The position numbers and the translations under genes are program-made. DNA of 64,000 bases from Populus alba (lineage: Eukaryota; Streptophyta; Magnoliopsida; Malpighiales; Salicaceae). The DNA is taken from positions 14,042,333 through 14,106,332 of the forward strand of contig NC_133293.1 of NCBI RefSeq assembly GCF_005239225.2, given 5' to 3'. Numbering within the stretch: the stretch's first letter is position 1; each line of letters opens with the position of its first letter. Under the pieces are notes generated by a model, which was given only the letters and a program-made list of their open reading frames with translations, was not told the origin of the DNA and ran no database searches. This document shows, piece by piece, positions 49,311 to 60,151 of the stretch.

Positions 49311-50733
49311 TTTTAAATTGAATTTTATTTGTCAATAAAAGCTCTATTAGTTAAAAATATGCTTTTAAATTTAAATTTTTATTTTATTTTAATATATTTA
49401 TAAATAAAAAGTATTTTAAAAAATAACTACAACTCTATTTTCAAATAAGCTCTACGATTGCATGGAAAACTAAGTTGGGATATTTGATTGAAATTTTTTT
49501 TAGAGATACATCATCAATTACACATAAATTGGATGCCACACTAGCTAGAGTCAAATCAAATCAAGATTAAAACTATGTCTCAAATGAAATAGACACAAAA
49601 AAGTAGAAGTACAAATTGAAAACGATATCACTTTGTATAACAGATGGTAAAACCCCGGGTTTTGTAAATTAAGCGTGAAGTCGAAGGTGCACTAACCCCA
49701 AACCAGTATGTAGAAATCGGCTGTCCACAAAACATTCATCTAGAAAGTTAAAACATCAAGAATTGTTTGCAGATACCAACACCATATTTTCTGCCTTTTG
49801 CACGTATTATCTATGTATACGTGTATATATATACATGCATGGAACACCGCGCCTGACATATATCTTAAAGGTGACGACTAATCATACGTGACATCTTGTT
49901 TGCCACACAGGTTCGGAACTTAAAAGAGCTGAAATTTAATTATATAATATGGTGATGATCAATCAAATGATAATGATCGCACGATATTTATCATAATTAA
50001 TCTTCGTTCCAATTAATTCATTTAATTGTCTAGCTAGCTGCCAATAGCATGACGAATACGTCTTTAATACAATAGAGGAGCATTTGACTAATTCTATCTG
50101 CAAATCAGTAGATGCATATAGATTATAAACCACAGCTTATTTGGAAACAAGGAAACGGTATTGTGGTGTGGATCAATGAATTATTAGTAAATTTATAGTA
50201 TTTGACTAATCAATCACACGAATAATTGAGTTTTTTATTTTTTTGATCTCTTGATTTTGTTATAGTAAGAAAGACTAAGAAATAGAACCATCGTCAGTGA
50301 TCCTCTTTGCGCGCGTATTCTTTATATATATATATATATATATATAAACTAATTAAAAGATCCCTAATAATGTTTTTTCCAATAACCTTTGGAAGTCGGC
50401 CTCATACGTTAGCGTTGACTGAACTACTCCCTTACAATATTGCAAGAAGTAAATGCACTAGATATTACTGGACGATTTATAAGATATATTCAGTGATAAA
50501 TGATATATATGAACCTTCACTTGCAATTAATAAATAACCAAGCTGCTAATGTTAATCATCTGAATATGAATATGTAAGATGACTTTTCATACATATTAAT
50601 TATTAGTGTGCTAAGACTCCCAACAAACACGTAGACAAGCCTTTGTAGGTTTAAAGACACTTATGGCACTACGAAATATTAAAAAGTCGTCTCTCCTCAC
50701 CTTCCACCGGCTAATAATAGTTTACTTCGCCTC
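49311..50733. other. Intergenic interval upstream of the small membrane protein gene
   Basis: No supported gene. It starts with AT-rich debris (49.3-49.45 kb) and contains a TA microsatellite at 50322-50346. The last few hundred bases presumably include the promoter of the gene at 50857. Confidence 0.5.
50322..50346. repeat. (TA)n microsatellite
   Basis: A TA run of about 25 bases, just after a GCGCGC run. Confidence 0.9.
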
Positions 50734-50770
50734 CCTCTCTCTCTCTCTCTCTCTATGTGTATATATACAT
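50734..50770 (+). promoter_or_regulatory. Probable core promoter: CT tract and TATA box
   Basis: A CT run (50734-50754, Y-patch-like) is followed by TATATATA at 50760-50767, about 90 bases before the start codon at 50857. The spacing would give a leader of about 55-60 bases, a normal arrangement for a plant promoter. No transcript evidence is available. Confidence 0.4.
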
Positions 50771-50849
50771 GCCATTCATCATCGCCAACAAGAACGTGCA
50801 ACAACTCTAGCAAGCTAGCAGCCATTTTCATTTTTCCACAACCATTTCT

Positions 50850-50879
50850 ATGAAACATGGTACGTGTACTCATGGCTGA
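50850..50879 (+). promoter_or_regulatory. Upstream ORF overlapping the main start codon
   Basis: The first ATG of the leader (50850) opens a nine-codon frame that ends TGA at 50877-50879. It overlaps the main ATG (50857) and the second in-frame ATG (50872) in a different frame. Its context (T at -3, A at +4) is weak, while the main ATG has A at -3 and G at +4. Leaky scanning would therefore favour the main frame, possibly with some damping. Confidence 0.5.
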
Positions 50880-51369
50880 TCATGTCGGTCATCACATAGA
50901 AGGGTCCGTCCCACTTGCAATTGGCTTGTTTATCTCAGTTTCTGTTCTTGTGGCGCTATGTGCCAAACATAGCATACGGCGGCGCACCCAGCAGAAGCAT
51001 CAGTACTCAGGCGCTGCAACAAGCAATTCCAAATGTGCAACACCTAATAAATCACCATTAGCATCGCCTAAGAAACTCCGGCCAAAAATTAGTAACAAGG
51101 CAATTCCATTCATGGACAGGAAAAAAGATGGTGCTGATGATGAAGACGCTACGGTACCCGGAGTTGGAATTAAAGAGGAAGCCGGGGGATTGGAAGAAGG
51201 TGGGCTGTGGCAAAAATCAATCTTGATGGGAGAGAAATGTCAGCCACCGGAATTTTCAGGTGTGATATTCTATGATGGTCATGGGAATCAACAGTCTCAG
51301 ATGCCAAGGTCACCTAGGGCCAGTCCCTTGCCGAGTATTTCATTTCCGGCTGTCAAAGATGCCAATTAG
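50857..51369 (+). CDS. Small single-pass membrane protein of an uncharacterised plant family
   Basis: A single exon of 170 residues. A hydrophobic segment at about 18-37 (VPLAIGLFISVSVLVALCAK) is followed by a basic stretch (RRRTQQKH), suggesting one membrane span with a cytosolic C-terminus. The middle is Pro/Ser/Lys-rich and disordered-looking. A conserved-looking C-terminal motif at about 117-144 reads LWQKSILMGEKCQPPEFSG and then VIFYDGHGN, followed by a Ser/Pro-rich tail. I recall this motif from small plant proteins of unknown function, but no role is established. The start at 50857 has a good context; an in-frame ATG at 50872 would only remove five residues. Neighbours (CLE gene, GET3D) give no functional clue. 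Confidence 0.8.
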   Translation: MVRVLMADHVGHHIEGSVPLAIGLFISVSVLVALCAKHSIRRRTQQKHQYSGAATSNSKCATPNKSPLASPKKLRPKISNKAIPFMDRKKDGADDEDATVPGVGIKEEAGGLEEGGLWQKSILMGEKCQPPEFSGVIFYDGHGNQQSQMPRSPRASPLPSISFPAVKDAN

Positions 51370-51871
51370 CTAGAGGCATCCAATTATATATATGTCCCCG
51401 GGTAAATATATGCATGGTCTGGAAAATATGTGTATAATTTATTTTTTTGTTGAGTTCAAAATAAAATCGTACGTGCTAAAACATTGACTGTGTGGGTGGT
51501 ACATCTACCATAACATATCGTTCATGTTTGTTGGTGATTGATGGAGATCAGGAGGGAAAAGGATGCCAAAGATCCTACCTAATTGGACGGCGTTTGGTGG
51601 TTTTTAAAAAAAGAAGACTCGGAGATGGTGAAGTCTAGTTTGGGGCCTCCCTTATTTCCTGTCGATTTTAGTTAGATTTGTCTCTTTGGCGACCAATCTA
51701 GCGAGATATTATTGTTTTTCAGGCAATCAAGGGTGGTGGGGATATGTTCTCCCGACTCTAGAATTATCACCCCAATTCGATATTTCGACCACATTCTCTT
51801 GTCGGTGCTCGTGAGAGAGGAGGCGATGGAGTTTAGAGTGGTGACAAAAAAAAAACTGCACTGCACGTATT

Positions 51872-51910
51872 TAAAAAAAAAAAGAAAAAAAAAGGGGGGG
51901 GGGGGGGGGG
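51872..51910. repeat. Homopurine tract: A-rich block followed by 17 G
   Basis: A mostly-A block (51872-51893) joins a run of 17 consecutive G (51894-51910), with no pyrimidine for 39 bases. Long G runs are rare in plant DNA and error-prone in sequencing. Confidence 0.9.
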
Positions 51911-52517
51911 CGCTCCGTGCGTGTCCTGTGACCCTGAATGTGGATTGTAATAGTTGACCTTTACAACAAGGAATTGGTCGTTGGGAGCAAAATTATCTTT
52001 TTCTATAAGGTTTATTTGTCAATGTCATGTTGACCACGGATATATTATTCTTTTTATATTTTTAACACGCACTGCAATGACTTAAATATTTTTAAAAGCA
52101 TAAAAAATAAAATTGGATCAGAGGTTTTTTTAACACGGATATAAGGTTTTTTTATGCTTTGATTGCATAATATAATAACAAAACTACCATTAAAAAATAT
52201 ATATATAAAAAAAAACTGACATTAAGAGGCATTTTTTGTGTTTCCTAATGGTTTTTAGTTATAATTAATATAAATAAAAAGCAATTCAGTTTTTTTCACA
52301 AATATAAATATAATTAAAAATAAAAAATTACTGGCACCTACATAACACAAGCAACAAGATAAAGGCTCCCGCATTTTTGAGTGATGCGTGCTGCATTTCC
52401 TGGCAACCAAATGTCACATCCAACAATAACATTGAAAGCGTTGTGTCACCTTTTTTCCTTGTGATCAAGTGCGCAAGTATGTATGCATGGAGGAGGTTGT
52501 ATTTAAGATTTTATAGC

Positions 52518-52720
52518 GTGGTTTGAGAGTGTAGATTTTATTATTTTTTAAAATATTTTTTATTAAAAAAAATATATAGATAATATTTTTTTTTATTTTT
52601 TAAAAATTTTTTTTTTGAAATCGGTACATTAAAAAAATTTAAAAACATTAAAAAAATATTAATTTAAAAAAAAAAATCAAATTTTTTAAAAAGTGTTTTT
52701 CCACTACAATGCCAAACGTC
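52518..52720. repeat. MITE-like element with imperfect terminal inverted repeats
   Basis: The left end GTGGTTTGAGAGTGTAG (52518-52534) is an imperfect inverse of the right end CTACAATGCCAAACG (52704-52718). The interior is almost pure A/T blocks with no coding capacity. The right end matches that of the element at 42.42-42.61 kb, so this is a dispersed family. Confidence 0.6.
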
Positions 52721-52899
52721 CTCTTAGTGGATTTTTTTTTCCTTTCCTCTTGTCTCAAATTTCATATTATTTTTTTAAATAAATATATCATATTAGCTTG
52801 TATTTATATTATTTGTATTTTTATTTTTTTATTTTTATTTACTTTGTTTTTTATGCATTTTAAAGTTGATTTTTTTTTTAATTTTATCCATTAATATTT

Positions 52900-53170
52900 A
52901 ATTTAATTTAATTTAATTTTTATATTTAATATGGTCCTTATTTTTTTATTGCTATTTTTATATCATTTTATTGATTTATTTATTTATTCAATTTTATGCC
53001 TCAATATTTTATTTCATTTGATTTTTGTATTTAATTTGGTCCTTATTATTTTGATTGTTATTTTTTTTTTATTTTTTATCCTTCTCTTAATTTATTTTAT
53101 TTTTCAATTGTATTTCTCATTATTTTATTTCATTTAATTTTTATACTAAATATGGTCCATATTCTTTTAA
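52900..53170. repeat. Degenerate tandem repeat, about 105-116 base units
   Basis: Three T-rich units share TTTCATTTGATTTTTGTATT-like words followed by TTTGGTCCTTATT or TATGGTCCATATT. The GGTCC word occurs at 52933, 53038 and 53154. The overlapping open frames are compositional (Phe/Leu/Ile only). Confidence 0.6.
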
Positions 53171-53723
53171 TTACTGTCTAGTGATTTGAATCACGAGTTT
53201 GAAAAGATAACATTATTTTTTATTCTACAAAAGAGTTTTATAATTTTTTTTTATTAGATTATTTGAATAACAAGAATTCGGTTAGCTTGCTTATATATTT
53301 CTGATGATCACAGGTTTAATGGATATTTTGATTAACTTAGCCCTAATTAGCGTGTTTTTATTTTTTTTATAATCAATTTTCAATTTTTTATATTATTTTC
53401 TTATTTCATTTCAACATCTGAATATAAAAGTGTTACATGTTTGTATTTTAAAGTTGAAATTGTGTTTTATAATTTTTTGAATTATTATTTTTATTTAAAT
53501 TTAATTTTTTTTAGTATTTTTAAATAGTTTAGATTTCTGATATAAAAAATAATTATTTTTATATATTTACAAGAAAAAATACTATGAAATGCATCGCTAC
53601 CTCACTAACTAATTAACAACCAAAGCCAAACAGGACAAGAGACCAGCTCCTCCACCTTCAAAAACACCGAGTCACTGACCCATGCGATAAGACCCGCTGA
53701 AATTTGCCCAGAATTTGCAAAAG

Positions 53724-56700
53724 ATGGCTACCTTTTCTTCCTCACCTTTGCTATTTGCAAACCCAGATTCTGGTTTCTCTCTTTTAGAGCGAACTTGTAA
53801 AATCAAGATGCTTAGAAGAACAACAGCTACTCCTCCATCCATTACTGCTGCTACTTTGAATGATAATGATGATCAAAATTCTTCATCAAAGTTGGTCACT
53901 TTTATAGGCAAAGGTGGCTCTGGAAAGACTACCTCTGCAATTTTCGCTGCCCAGGTTCTTCTTTCCTTGAATTCTTGCTATTCAACTTAAGTCAATTTGT
54001 TTCAATCTCTTTTGCCGTATTCAATCAGTTATGTTAATATTTACTTTGTGTTTTTTTCATGGGTTAAAAGTCTGAAATTTATAGTTAAAGTAAGGGCATT
54101 ATGATGGAACTATGGCCTTATGATCTCTGTTTGCAGTTTTTAATAATTTATCGAAGAGACGATACTTTTATGATTTTGAACTGTCTGAATCAAATGCATG
54201 CTTGTGATGTGGTAGACTGGAATGTAATGTGATTGAATCAAAGTAGATGAATGATATCTAGGAGACTTTAAGAAAAGTAAACCAAAGTTTTTTCCAGATG
54301 GAATTTCCTTTTGGTCACTTTTTTCTACTGTAGATTAATTTGAAGATAGTTAATACACCGTATTTCTTCTTACTAGTTTAGGCTGGATAGTATGATGGGA
54401 ATGTAGAAGTTTAAACATTGGTTTTATTTACTTTGCATAGTTTTTGTTTTTATTTTTTACGCAATTTGTGCAAGTTGTGGTGGGATCTTTATTTTTTTAT
54501 TTTTTGCTTTGTTTTGCCGATTTTCATTCAGCATTATGCAATGTCTGGGCTTCGGACATGCTTGGTGATACAGACCCAAGATCCCTCTGCTGAATATCTA
54601 CTGAACTATAAGATTGGAACTTCTCCTACCGAGTGCGGTGACAACCTTTGGGCTGTTAGGTTGGAAACCAGTAAAGTGTGTTTTTTCACTTCTTTTTTCT
54701 TGTTTCCTTATGGAACTTCAAAATTTTAATGTAATGGTGCGGGCGCATTGATAGTTGCTCTTGATATCTGCAGATGCTTCTTGAGCCTCTTGATCGGCTG
54801 AAGCAAGCCGATTCTCGTCTTAAGATGACTCAAGGAGTTCTCGAAGGGGTAGGTATGTAGTGGCTCTCTCAATATGCTTGTGCTGTATCATAGTCATCAA
54901 ATAGTGCACTTCCCACTGAATGTTCTGTATCTTTTATCATAATGTGAAGGTGGTTGGAGAAGAGCTTGGTGTGCTTCCTGCAATGGATTCTATTTTTGCA
55001 GTATATGCACTTGCAGGGCTTGCAGGATCATTAAATGTTAACCAGACCAACAGAGATAAATTTGACATAATAGTATATGATGGAGTCAACACTGATGAAA
55101 CTCTTCGAATGATAGGAGCAGCTAGTAAAGCAAGGTTAGTTGAATTTCTAACCTCCCCAACTCAACTCTCTCTCATATTTCTGTCTGTATTGAACAACAT
55201 AACTGTCTCAGATTGTATTTGAAATATCTGAGGAATTTGGCCGAGAAGACTGATCTTGGGAGATTGGCTGGTCCTTCACTCGTGAGCCTTGTTGATGAAG
55301 CATTGAGTTTAAGTGGTAGCAAATATAATTTGAACAGGAAAACGAGTGCTGAAATATGGGACAGTTTGGAAACAATGCTAATGGTAAATGTGATTCACGC
55401 TTCTTGCTTCTCCATTTCTACACAAACTTGATAGGATTTTGTGTTTATTATACTGCAGCGAGGATCTTCTGCTTTTTATGAACCATCTAGATTTGGATGC
55501 TATCTTGTGATGGACCCAAACATTCCAACATCAGTGAATTCTGCTTTGCGTTATTGGGGCTGTACCCTCCAAGCTGGTGCGCAAGTTTCTGGTGCAATTG
55601 GAATTTCTTCACCACATTTCAATGAAGAATCTTTGGAAGGAGTCAAGAAAAACTTTTTGCCCTTGCCTTTTGCTTTCATTCCACACATCTCAATAGGTTA
55701 CCCTCCTGAATGGAATTCAGTCATGCTAAACACTGTTGGTCATGATGCAAGAACTTTATTTTCTTTGCCAGCAAGTCACAGCAATAGCATGGCACCACCA
55801 GTGAAGTTTGACGCAGCTGAAAAATCAGTTACTCTTTTCATGCCAGGTTTTGACAAGTCAGAGATCAAGCTATACCAAGTATATCCCTTTCCTTCATATG
55901 TTTTTTTTCCCCAAAGATCTTTATCATGTTTCACAAACTGTCCAAATTTGTTTTAGTTACTTCAGTTTGCAATAGTAGTTAAATGGCTGGAAAAACCTCC
56001 CTTTTTTCCATATTATAGGTCGGAAGGTCCTTGTGAAATCTTTTATCGTAGTTCAGAAAGTGTTTTCTATAATTGCAGTTCTTTTGATTCTTGGTTGAAA
56101 AAAGAGAAATTCATATGCCTGGGATATTATTCCAAGGGAGACACGAGTAGCTTCATGCACTTCCAGAATTCGTTAGATATTATGGCATTTAAGTTATTGT
56201 AATTAAGAGGATACATAAAATGAACTCCTAGGAAGGATTAATCTCTTAGAATTAGTACGATATTCTGGCATTTAAGTCATTGTAATTAAGAGGATACAGA
56301 AAGCTACTTGCGTCTCTTGAAATATAATAATAATCTGAGCTTAGTTTTGTAAATTGAATTCATGTTAGTTCCGCAATTGTAGTTAGCAGATTTGATTGGT
56401 GCCTTGAATAAAAGCCATGAGCCTTTAAAATGGAAAAGAAGATCCTTATTTGAACTGTAGATTTATTGCACAAGTGTTAAGTAGCTTTAATTCCAATAAT
56501 GAAAAGTATGAATTCATGGTTTTAATGCGAAAAATTCACAAATTTTACTCAATTAGCTGATTTAGGCATCATCAACTGTGTATCCTGTTTTTTTTGGTGG
56601 GATAGTTGCAAAAAGATCTTTTTGCTTCTTTTTTGTTTAATCAGTTTGTTTAGTAACTTTAACATATTTTTTTATGCTTTCCTAATAAATGCAGTATAGA

Positions 56701-56826
56701 GGACGATCTGAATTGTTGGTTGAAGCAGGGGACCAGAGACGTGTAATCTGTCTCCCAACAAACATTCAAGGTAAGGTGGGAGGTGCAAAGTTCTTTGACA
56801 GAAGTCTTGTAATCACAATGCGATAG
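53724..56826 (+). CDS. GET3D: Chloroplast GET3D-type (ArsA/Get3-like) ATPase, At1g26090 homologue
   Basis: Seven exons: 53724-53954, 54532-54675, 54774-54848, 54950-55134, 55212-55383, 55459-55878 and 56695-56826. All introns are GT-AG and phases match, giving 452 residues; the Arabidopsis protein is about 455. Residues 1-55 are Ser/Thr-rich and basic, consistent with a plastid transit peptide. The deviant Walker A is GKGGSGKTT (62-70). Later landmarks are [20 protein letters not shown] (Walker B/switch region), [19 protein letters not shown], and a C-terminal alpha-crystallin-like domain (about 386-452: [20 protein letters not shown] to [15 protein letters not shown]). The CxxC zinc motif of Get3 dimers is absent. 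GET3D proteins of cyanobacteria and plastids combine this ATPase with the small heat-shock fold; their client is unsettled. The start is the ATG at 53724. Intron 6 (55879-56694) carries an 83-base direct repeat. The gene is convergent with CHUP1. Confidence 0.95.
56176..56302. repeat. Direct repeat in GET3D intron 6, 83-base spacing
   Basis: A 44-base unit (56176-56219, starting GATATTATGGCATTTAAG) recurs at 56259-56302 with three mismatches. It looks like a local duplication inside the intron. Confidence 0.85.
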
Positions 56827-57083
56827 TGTGACTGCAAGAGACTACTTTTCATGTATTCTTGCTTTTGTTCTTGACTGTCCAAGATTGATGTGTGGAGCAT
56901 CGATAACAGATTTTATCTGATGGTGGCTATTGGTTTCGGGGTCATTTACCCTTTGGAATAAATCTGATTGTTGCTCTTTACCTACAACTATTGCACATTG
57001 TGTCCAGCTTTGAGTGCATGGAAGTGTACATCAACAGTTGTAGCCTTTGAAGACAACATTTAAATTCCATTCAACCAACAGTT

Positions 57084-57494
57084 TTAGAGTTGGACAGTGA
57101 CTCAATATGCAAAATTATCCCGATAACTTTTTGGAGGTTTGCGCATGCATGGTACAATAATTTAGAGCTAAGTTCTATTGATGGGTTCAATGATCTATGT
57201 GCTAAGCTAGTGGCATGCCTTAGCATCAACATACCCGCCAAGAAAATCTCCATGAAACTATTTGATGTTACCTGATAAGAAAACGAATCTACATGTGTAT
57301 ATTTAAAGAGGTTTAATGAGAAGATGTTTAAGATAAAAGAATCGCTTGAGCTAATAGCTTTAAAGGCCTTGATAAGAGGGGTAAGAGAACATACCTTTTG
57401 GATAAAACTGTATGCCTTAGCAGACAAAAGTCTGCTCAAGGTGAAACAAGTTATGGAAAATTACATACTGGTGGAAGATGTTGCTTTTCTATGA
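57084..57494 (+). pseudogene. Dead Ty3/gypsy retrotransposon gag fragment
   Basis: A single plus-strand frame of about 135 codons matches the retrotransposon gag domain of plant Ty3/gypsy elements. It reads ITFWRFAHAWYNNLELSSID, GFNDLCAKLVACLSINIPAK, LFDVT, then two adjacent stops (TGA TAA at 57273-57278), and in the same frame YLKRFNEKMFKIKESLELIA, LKALIRGVREHTFWIKLYA and KVKQVMENYILVEDVAF. Family landmarks visible are the W..L...SI.....L...F core and the FDV..YL.RFNE step. No protease, reverse transcriptase or integrase follows. The two tandem arrays and a GGGGGCT purine tract near 58919 could belong to the same decayed, internally deleted element. Confidence 0.82.
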
Positions 57495-57860
57495 CATAGG
57501 CCCCTTGGATAACCAAGAACCTTCAAGGTAAAATCATTCTCTTAATAGAAATGAAAGTTCGAGAAAAAACCACAAGGGATCAACACATGGTCATTTGATA
57601 AATCCTGAGAATCACTCATTTGAAGTTATCAGGGTAGTCAAAACAAACACCCTGGTGCCACTTTCAAGACATGTTACTTCTAATAACCTCCCTTATATAT
57701 ATATTACTCAGATCATCTTAGGATGCATACTCAATAGAAATGCAAGTTTATTTTTTAAATGAAAATAATATATCTTTGACATACATTCCCCATTTACTGA
57801 TTTTCAGTATGAGCTTCTAGATGCTTTCTAAGAAAGGATTGATTTAATCTCCTTAAAGGG
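57495..57860. other. Spacer between the gag fragment and the tandem array
   Basis: No coding frame recognised. It is probably internal sequence of the same decayed retroelement. Confidence 0.4.
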
Positions 57861-58168
57861 CTCTCACCAATTTGTCAGGGATTGATTTAGGATTCATATT
57901 CTCTAGGTGATGTTTGGAGGCCTCTCACTAATTCGTCAGGGGTTGATTTAGAATCCTCTATTCTTCAAGTGATGCCTAGAGATATCTCATCAATTCGCTA
58001 AGAATAAGTCTGAGATCTCTCATTCTCTAAGTGATTATTAGAAATCTCTCATCAATTTGCTATGGATTGATCTTGGATCCTTATTCTCCAAGTGATGTCT
58101 AAGGGCCTTTCACCATTTTATTAGGGATTGATCTTGGATCTTCCACCTCTCCAATACAGTCTCGAACT
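57861..58168 (+). repeat. Tandem array, five units of 61-62 bases
   Basis: Units begin at about 57861, 57922, 57984, 58046 and 58107. Each carries CTCTCACCAATTTGTCAGGG-like sequence, then ATTGATTTAGGAT, then TTCTCYAAGTGATG and AGGCC. Units differ from each other at many sites but keep a strict 61-62 base period, so it is an old array. No open frame is conserved across units. Confidence 0.85.
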
Positions 58169-58189
58169 GGCACCACTCTTTAATAGGGA

Positions 58190-58450
58190 GCCTTCATATC
58201 TCATGTCATCCTAAAAAGGTCACATATCTCTCATACACCATTGATCATTCTTCAATGAGAGGCTCTTAAGCTCCCACACCATCACAAAGAAGGTTACAAA
58301 CCTTTTAGGAGCTCTCAAACCCCCACGCCATCATAAGAGAGGTCACAGATCTTTTACTATTTAGTGAGATCTTTTTTTCTTTAATTAAGGGTTTTCATGC
58401 ATTATGCCATCTAGGGAGGCCACATACCTCTCACACTTTAGTGCGACCAC
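58190..58450 (+). repeat. Second degenerate array, CCATC..AGGTCACA words
   Basis: Four related stretches carry a CCATC or TCATC word, then a variable AAGA/AGGGAGG, then GGTCACATATCTCTC-like sequence (near 58205, 58280, 58325 and 58405). Spacing is uneven (about 45-80 bases). It directly follows the 61-base array and may belong to the same element. Confidence 0.55.
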
Positions 58451-60151
58451 TCTTTAAAGGATGAACTTGGTTTTTCTAGTTCAATAAGACCACCTTTAAT
58501 GGATTTGTCCTCTCCCCCATTTAGAAATTCTTCTAAGTATGGGTATAACTAGGAGTCACCCTTCATGGATTTCCACCACTCTTTTGGAGTTCCCCTCAGC
58601 TCTTAAATTTTTTTTCAAAGTATAGGCTTACCCTTTATAGATTTTTCTCAGCCACTTAAATTTTTTTTTAAGTATGAAGCCTTTTATATCTCAACTCACC
58701 TTCTTAAAAAAAAAAAAAAAAATTAAGTATGAGTTTCTCCATAATCCCCCCTCTACATACTTAGAAATGTTTTTAAACACGGTGCATACCCAAACACAAG
58801 TTCTCTAGTTTATTACTCGGGGTTTCAATCCCTTTTCTTATATGAAAAAAAATCGATGAACTCATCATTGTAATAAGGTATTTTTATAAGTTTTTATGGA
58901 TTAATACTACAAAAACTTAGGGGGCTACTAATAGATCCAAATATTACAAAAATAAAATTACACTCCAACTCTTTATCTCCAAGAAAGGATAAAATTCATA
59001 GGTTATAAATACAACATGATTCTTTCAAGTCAAAGGTTCAAAATTTCTTCATTCTTTATTGTGTGTGTGTGTATTAAGAGCATCTTTTTTTAGAATATTA
59101 TTGCACTTTCTCATTCAATAAAGCTACTGATCTTATTATTGGAGAGTCTCTATGTTAATGAAATGATACATTTTGCAGATAACAGCTACCGTTTACCTAG
59201 CTTACCAAACATCATCTATTACTAGTTACCAACCCTCTAGGCTTTTCATATCAAGTTACTAAATGCTTTGACTATGAACAATAAATTAGATTACTTAAAC
59301 TAAAAAATCAACTAATTAATCAATAGATTTATCTTATTCCTAAACATCTTGAATCTTGAATCTTGAATCATCAAGGGAAAGAGAAATTTACCCATTTTGC
59401 CAACTATCTATGCATCCAAACTGAAATCTTTTCTGTACGATATTTTGCATGAAGGTCATATTTGAAGAGGAAAAAAAATACCTCACAGGCTTTCTGAGGG
59501 ATTCTCTGTAACAGTTTCCTTCCTCGGAGAGCGAAGTACACAATATCGCCTCTTTACTTCCCACCGAGATGCGAATTTACGCCTAATATTTCATTACCGT
59601 GGATTTTCAATGTCTTTGAGACGCCATAGAGTTCATTAACTTAGCTTCTAAAGCAGGACAATGTTAATTGATAAACTAGCAGTACAGAAAACAGAAATCT
59701 TATGTGAGTATCGACTGAGAAACCATTAACAAATATCACTCCCTCATTAACTGAACATTTAACCAAACAAGTCTAATGCCCAGGATACACTGGTGCCTAT
59801 ATTTTTTGGTTTCAAGTTTCTGTAACGAGGTGAAGTTGAAAGTGTGATTATTCACTTGCCAAAAGTCTTGAGCAATTACAAATCCTTTTTTTCTACTTCC
59901 AGCTATTCAGCCCATGTCGACTTCATAGCATCTTAACAACGCTATGCTACCTTGAAATCCGTTTTCCTGCGTTTTTTTTCCCCAAACTAAACTTGAGACG
60001 GTCAAAGGACAATAAAATTTATAAATATTTCCCTGTATAAAGTAACTTTAACCTTTGTTGGCTCAAGCTGGACTGGTTTTTTCTACAATATCCAATCTAT
60101 ATGATGTTCTATGAAGACAAGAAATGAGATGACGCAATATACAACAGAAAA
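58451..60151. other. Intergenic sequence 3' of CHUP1, with possible retroelement end
   Basis: Contains AACTTAGGGGGCTACTAA at 58914-58931, resembling a retroelement polypurine tract with the start of an LTR. It is followed by a stretch with ATAAATAC and a GT repeat (about 59063-59074), as in gypsy LTRs, but no second LTR copy was found. The last few hundred bases before 60152 would hold the CHUP1 3' UTR. Confidence 0.4.

Larger units (their letters stand above)
51370..53723. other. Intergenic interval between the small membrane protein and GET3D genes
   Basis: It holds an A-run/G-run purine tract (51.87-51.91 kb), a MITE-like element (52.52-52.72 kb) and a T-rich stretch with three related units (52.9-53.16 kb). 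No gene was recognised. The last 100 bases or so are richer in C and likely hold the GET3D promoter and leader. Confidence 0.55.

Noticed and set aside
52709..53137. Two frames encoding Phe/Leu/Ile-rich peptides that mimic membrane proteins
   Set aside because: They sit in the T-rich degenerate tandem repeat; hydrophobicity is a by-product of poly-T codons.
53715..53726. A start three codons upstream of the GET3D ATG, at a TTG
   Set aside because: Nuclear plant genes start at ATG. The ATG at 53724 gives a normal transit-peptide-like N-terminus.
57861..58168. CRISPR-like array (regular spaced repeats)
   Set aside because: The 61-62 base units are wholly repetitive, with no unique spacers between identical repeats, and the host is a plant.
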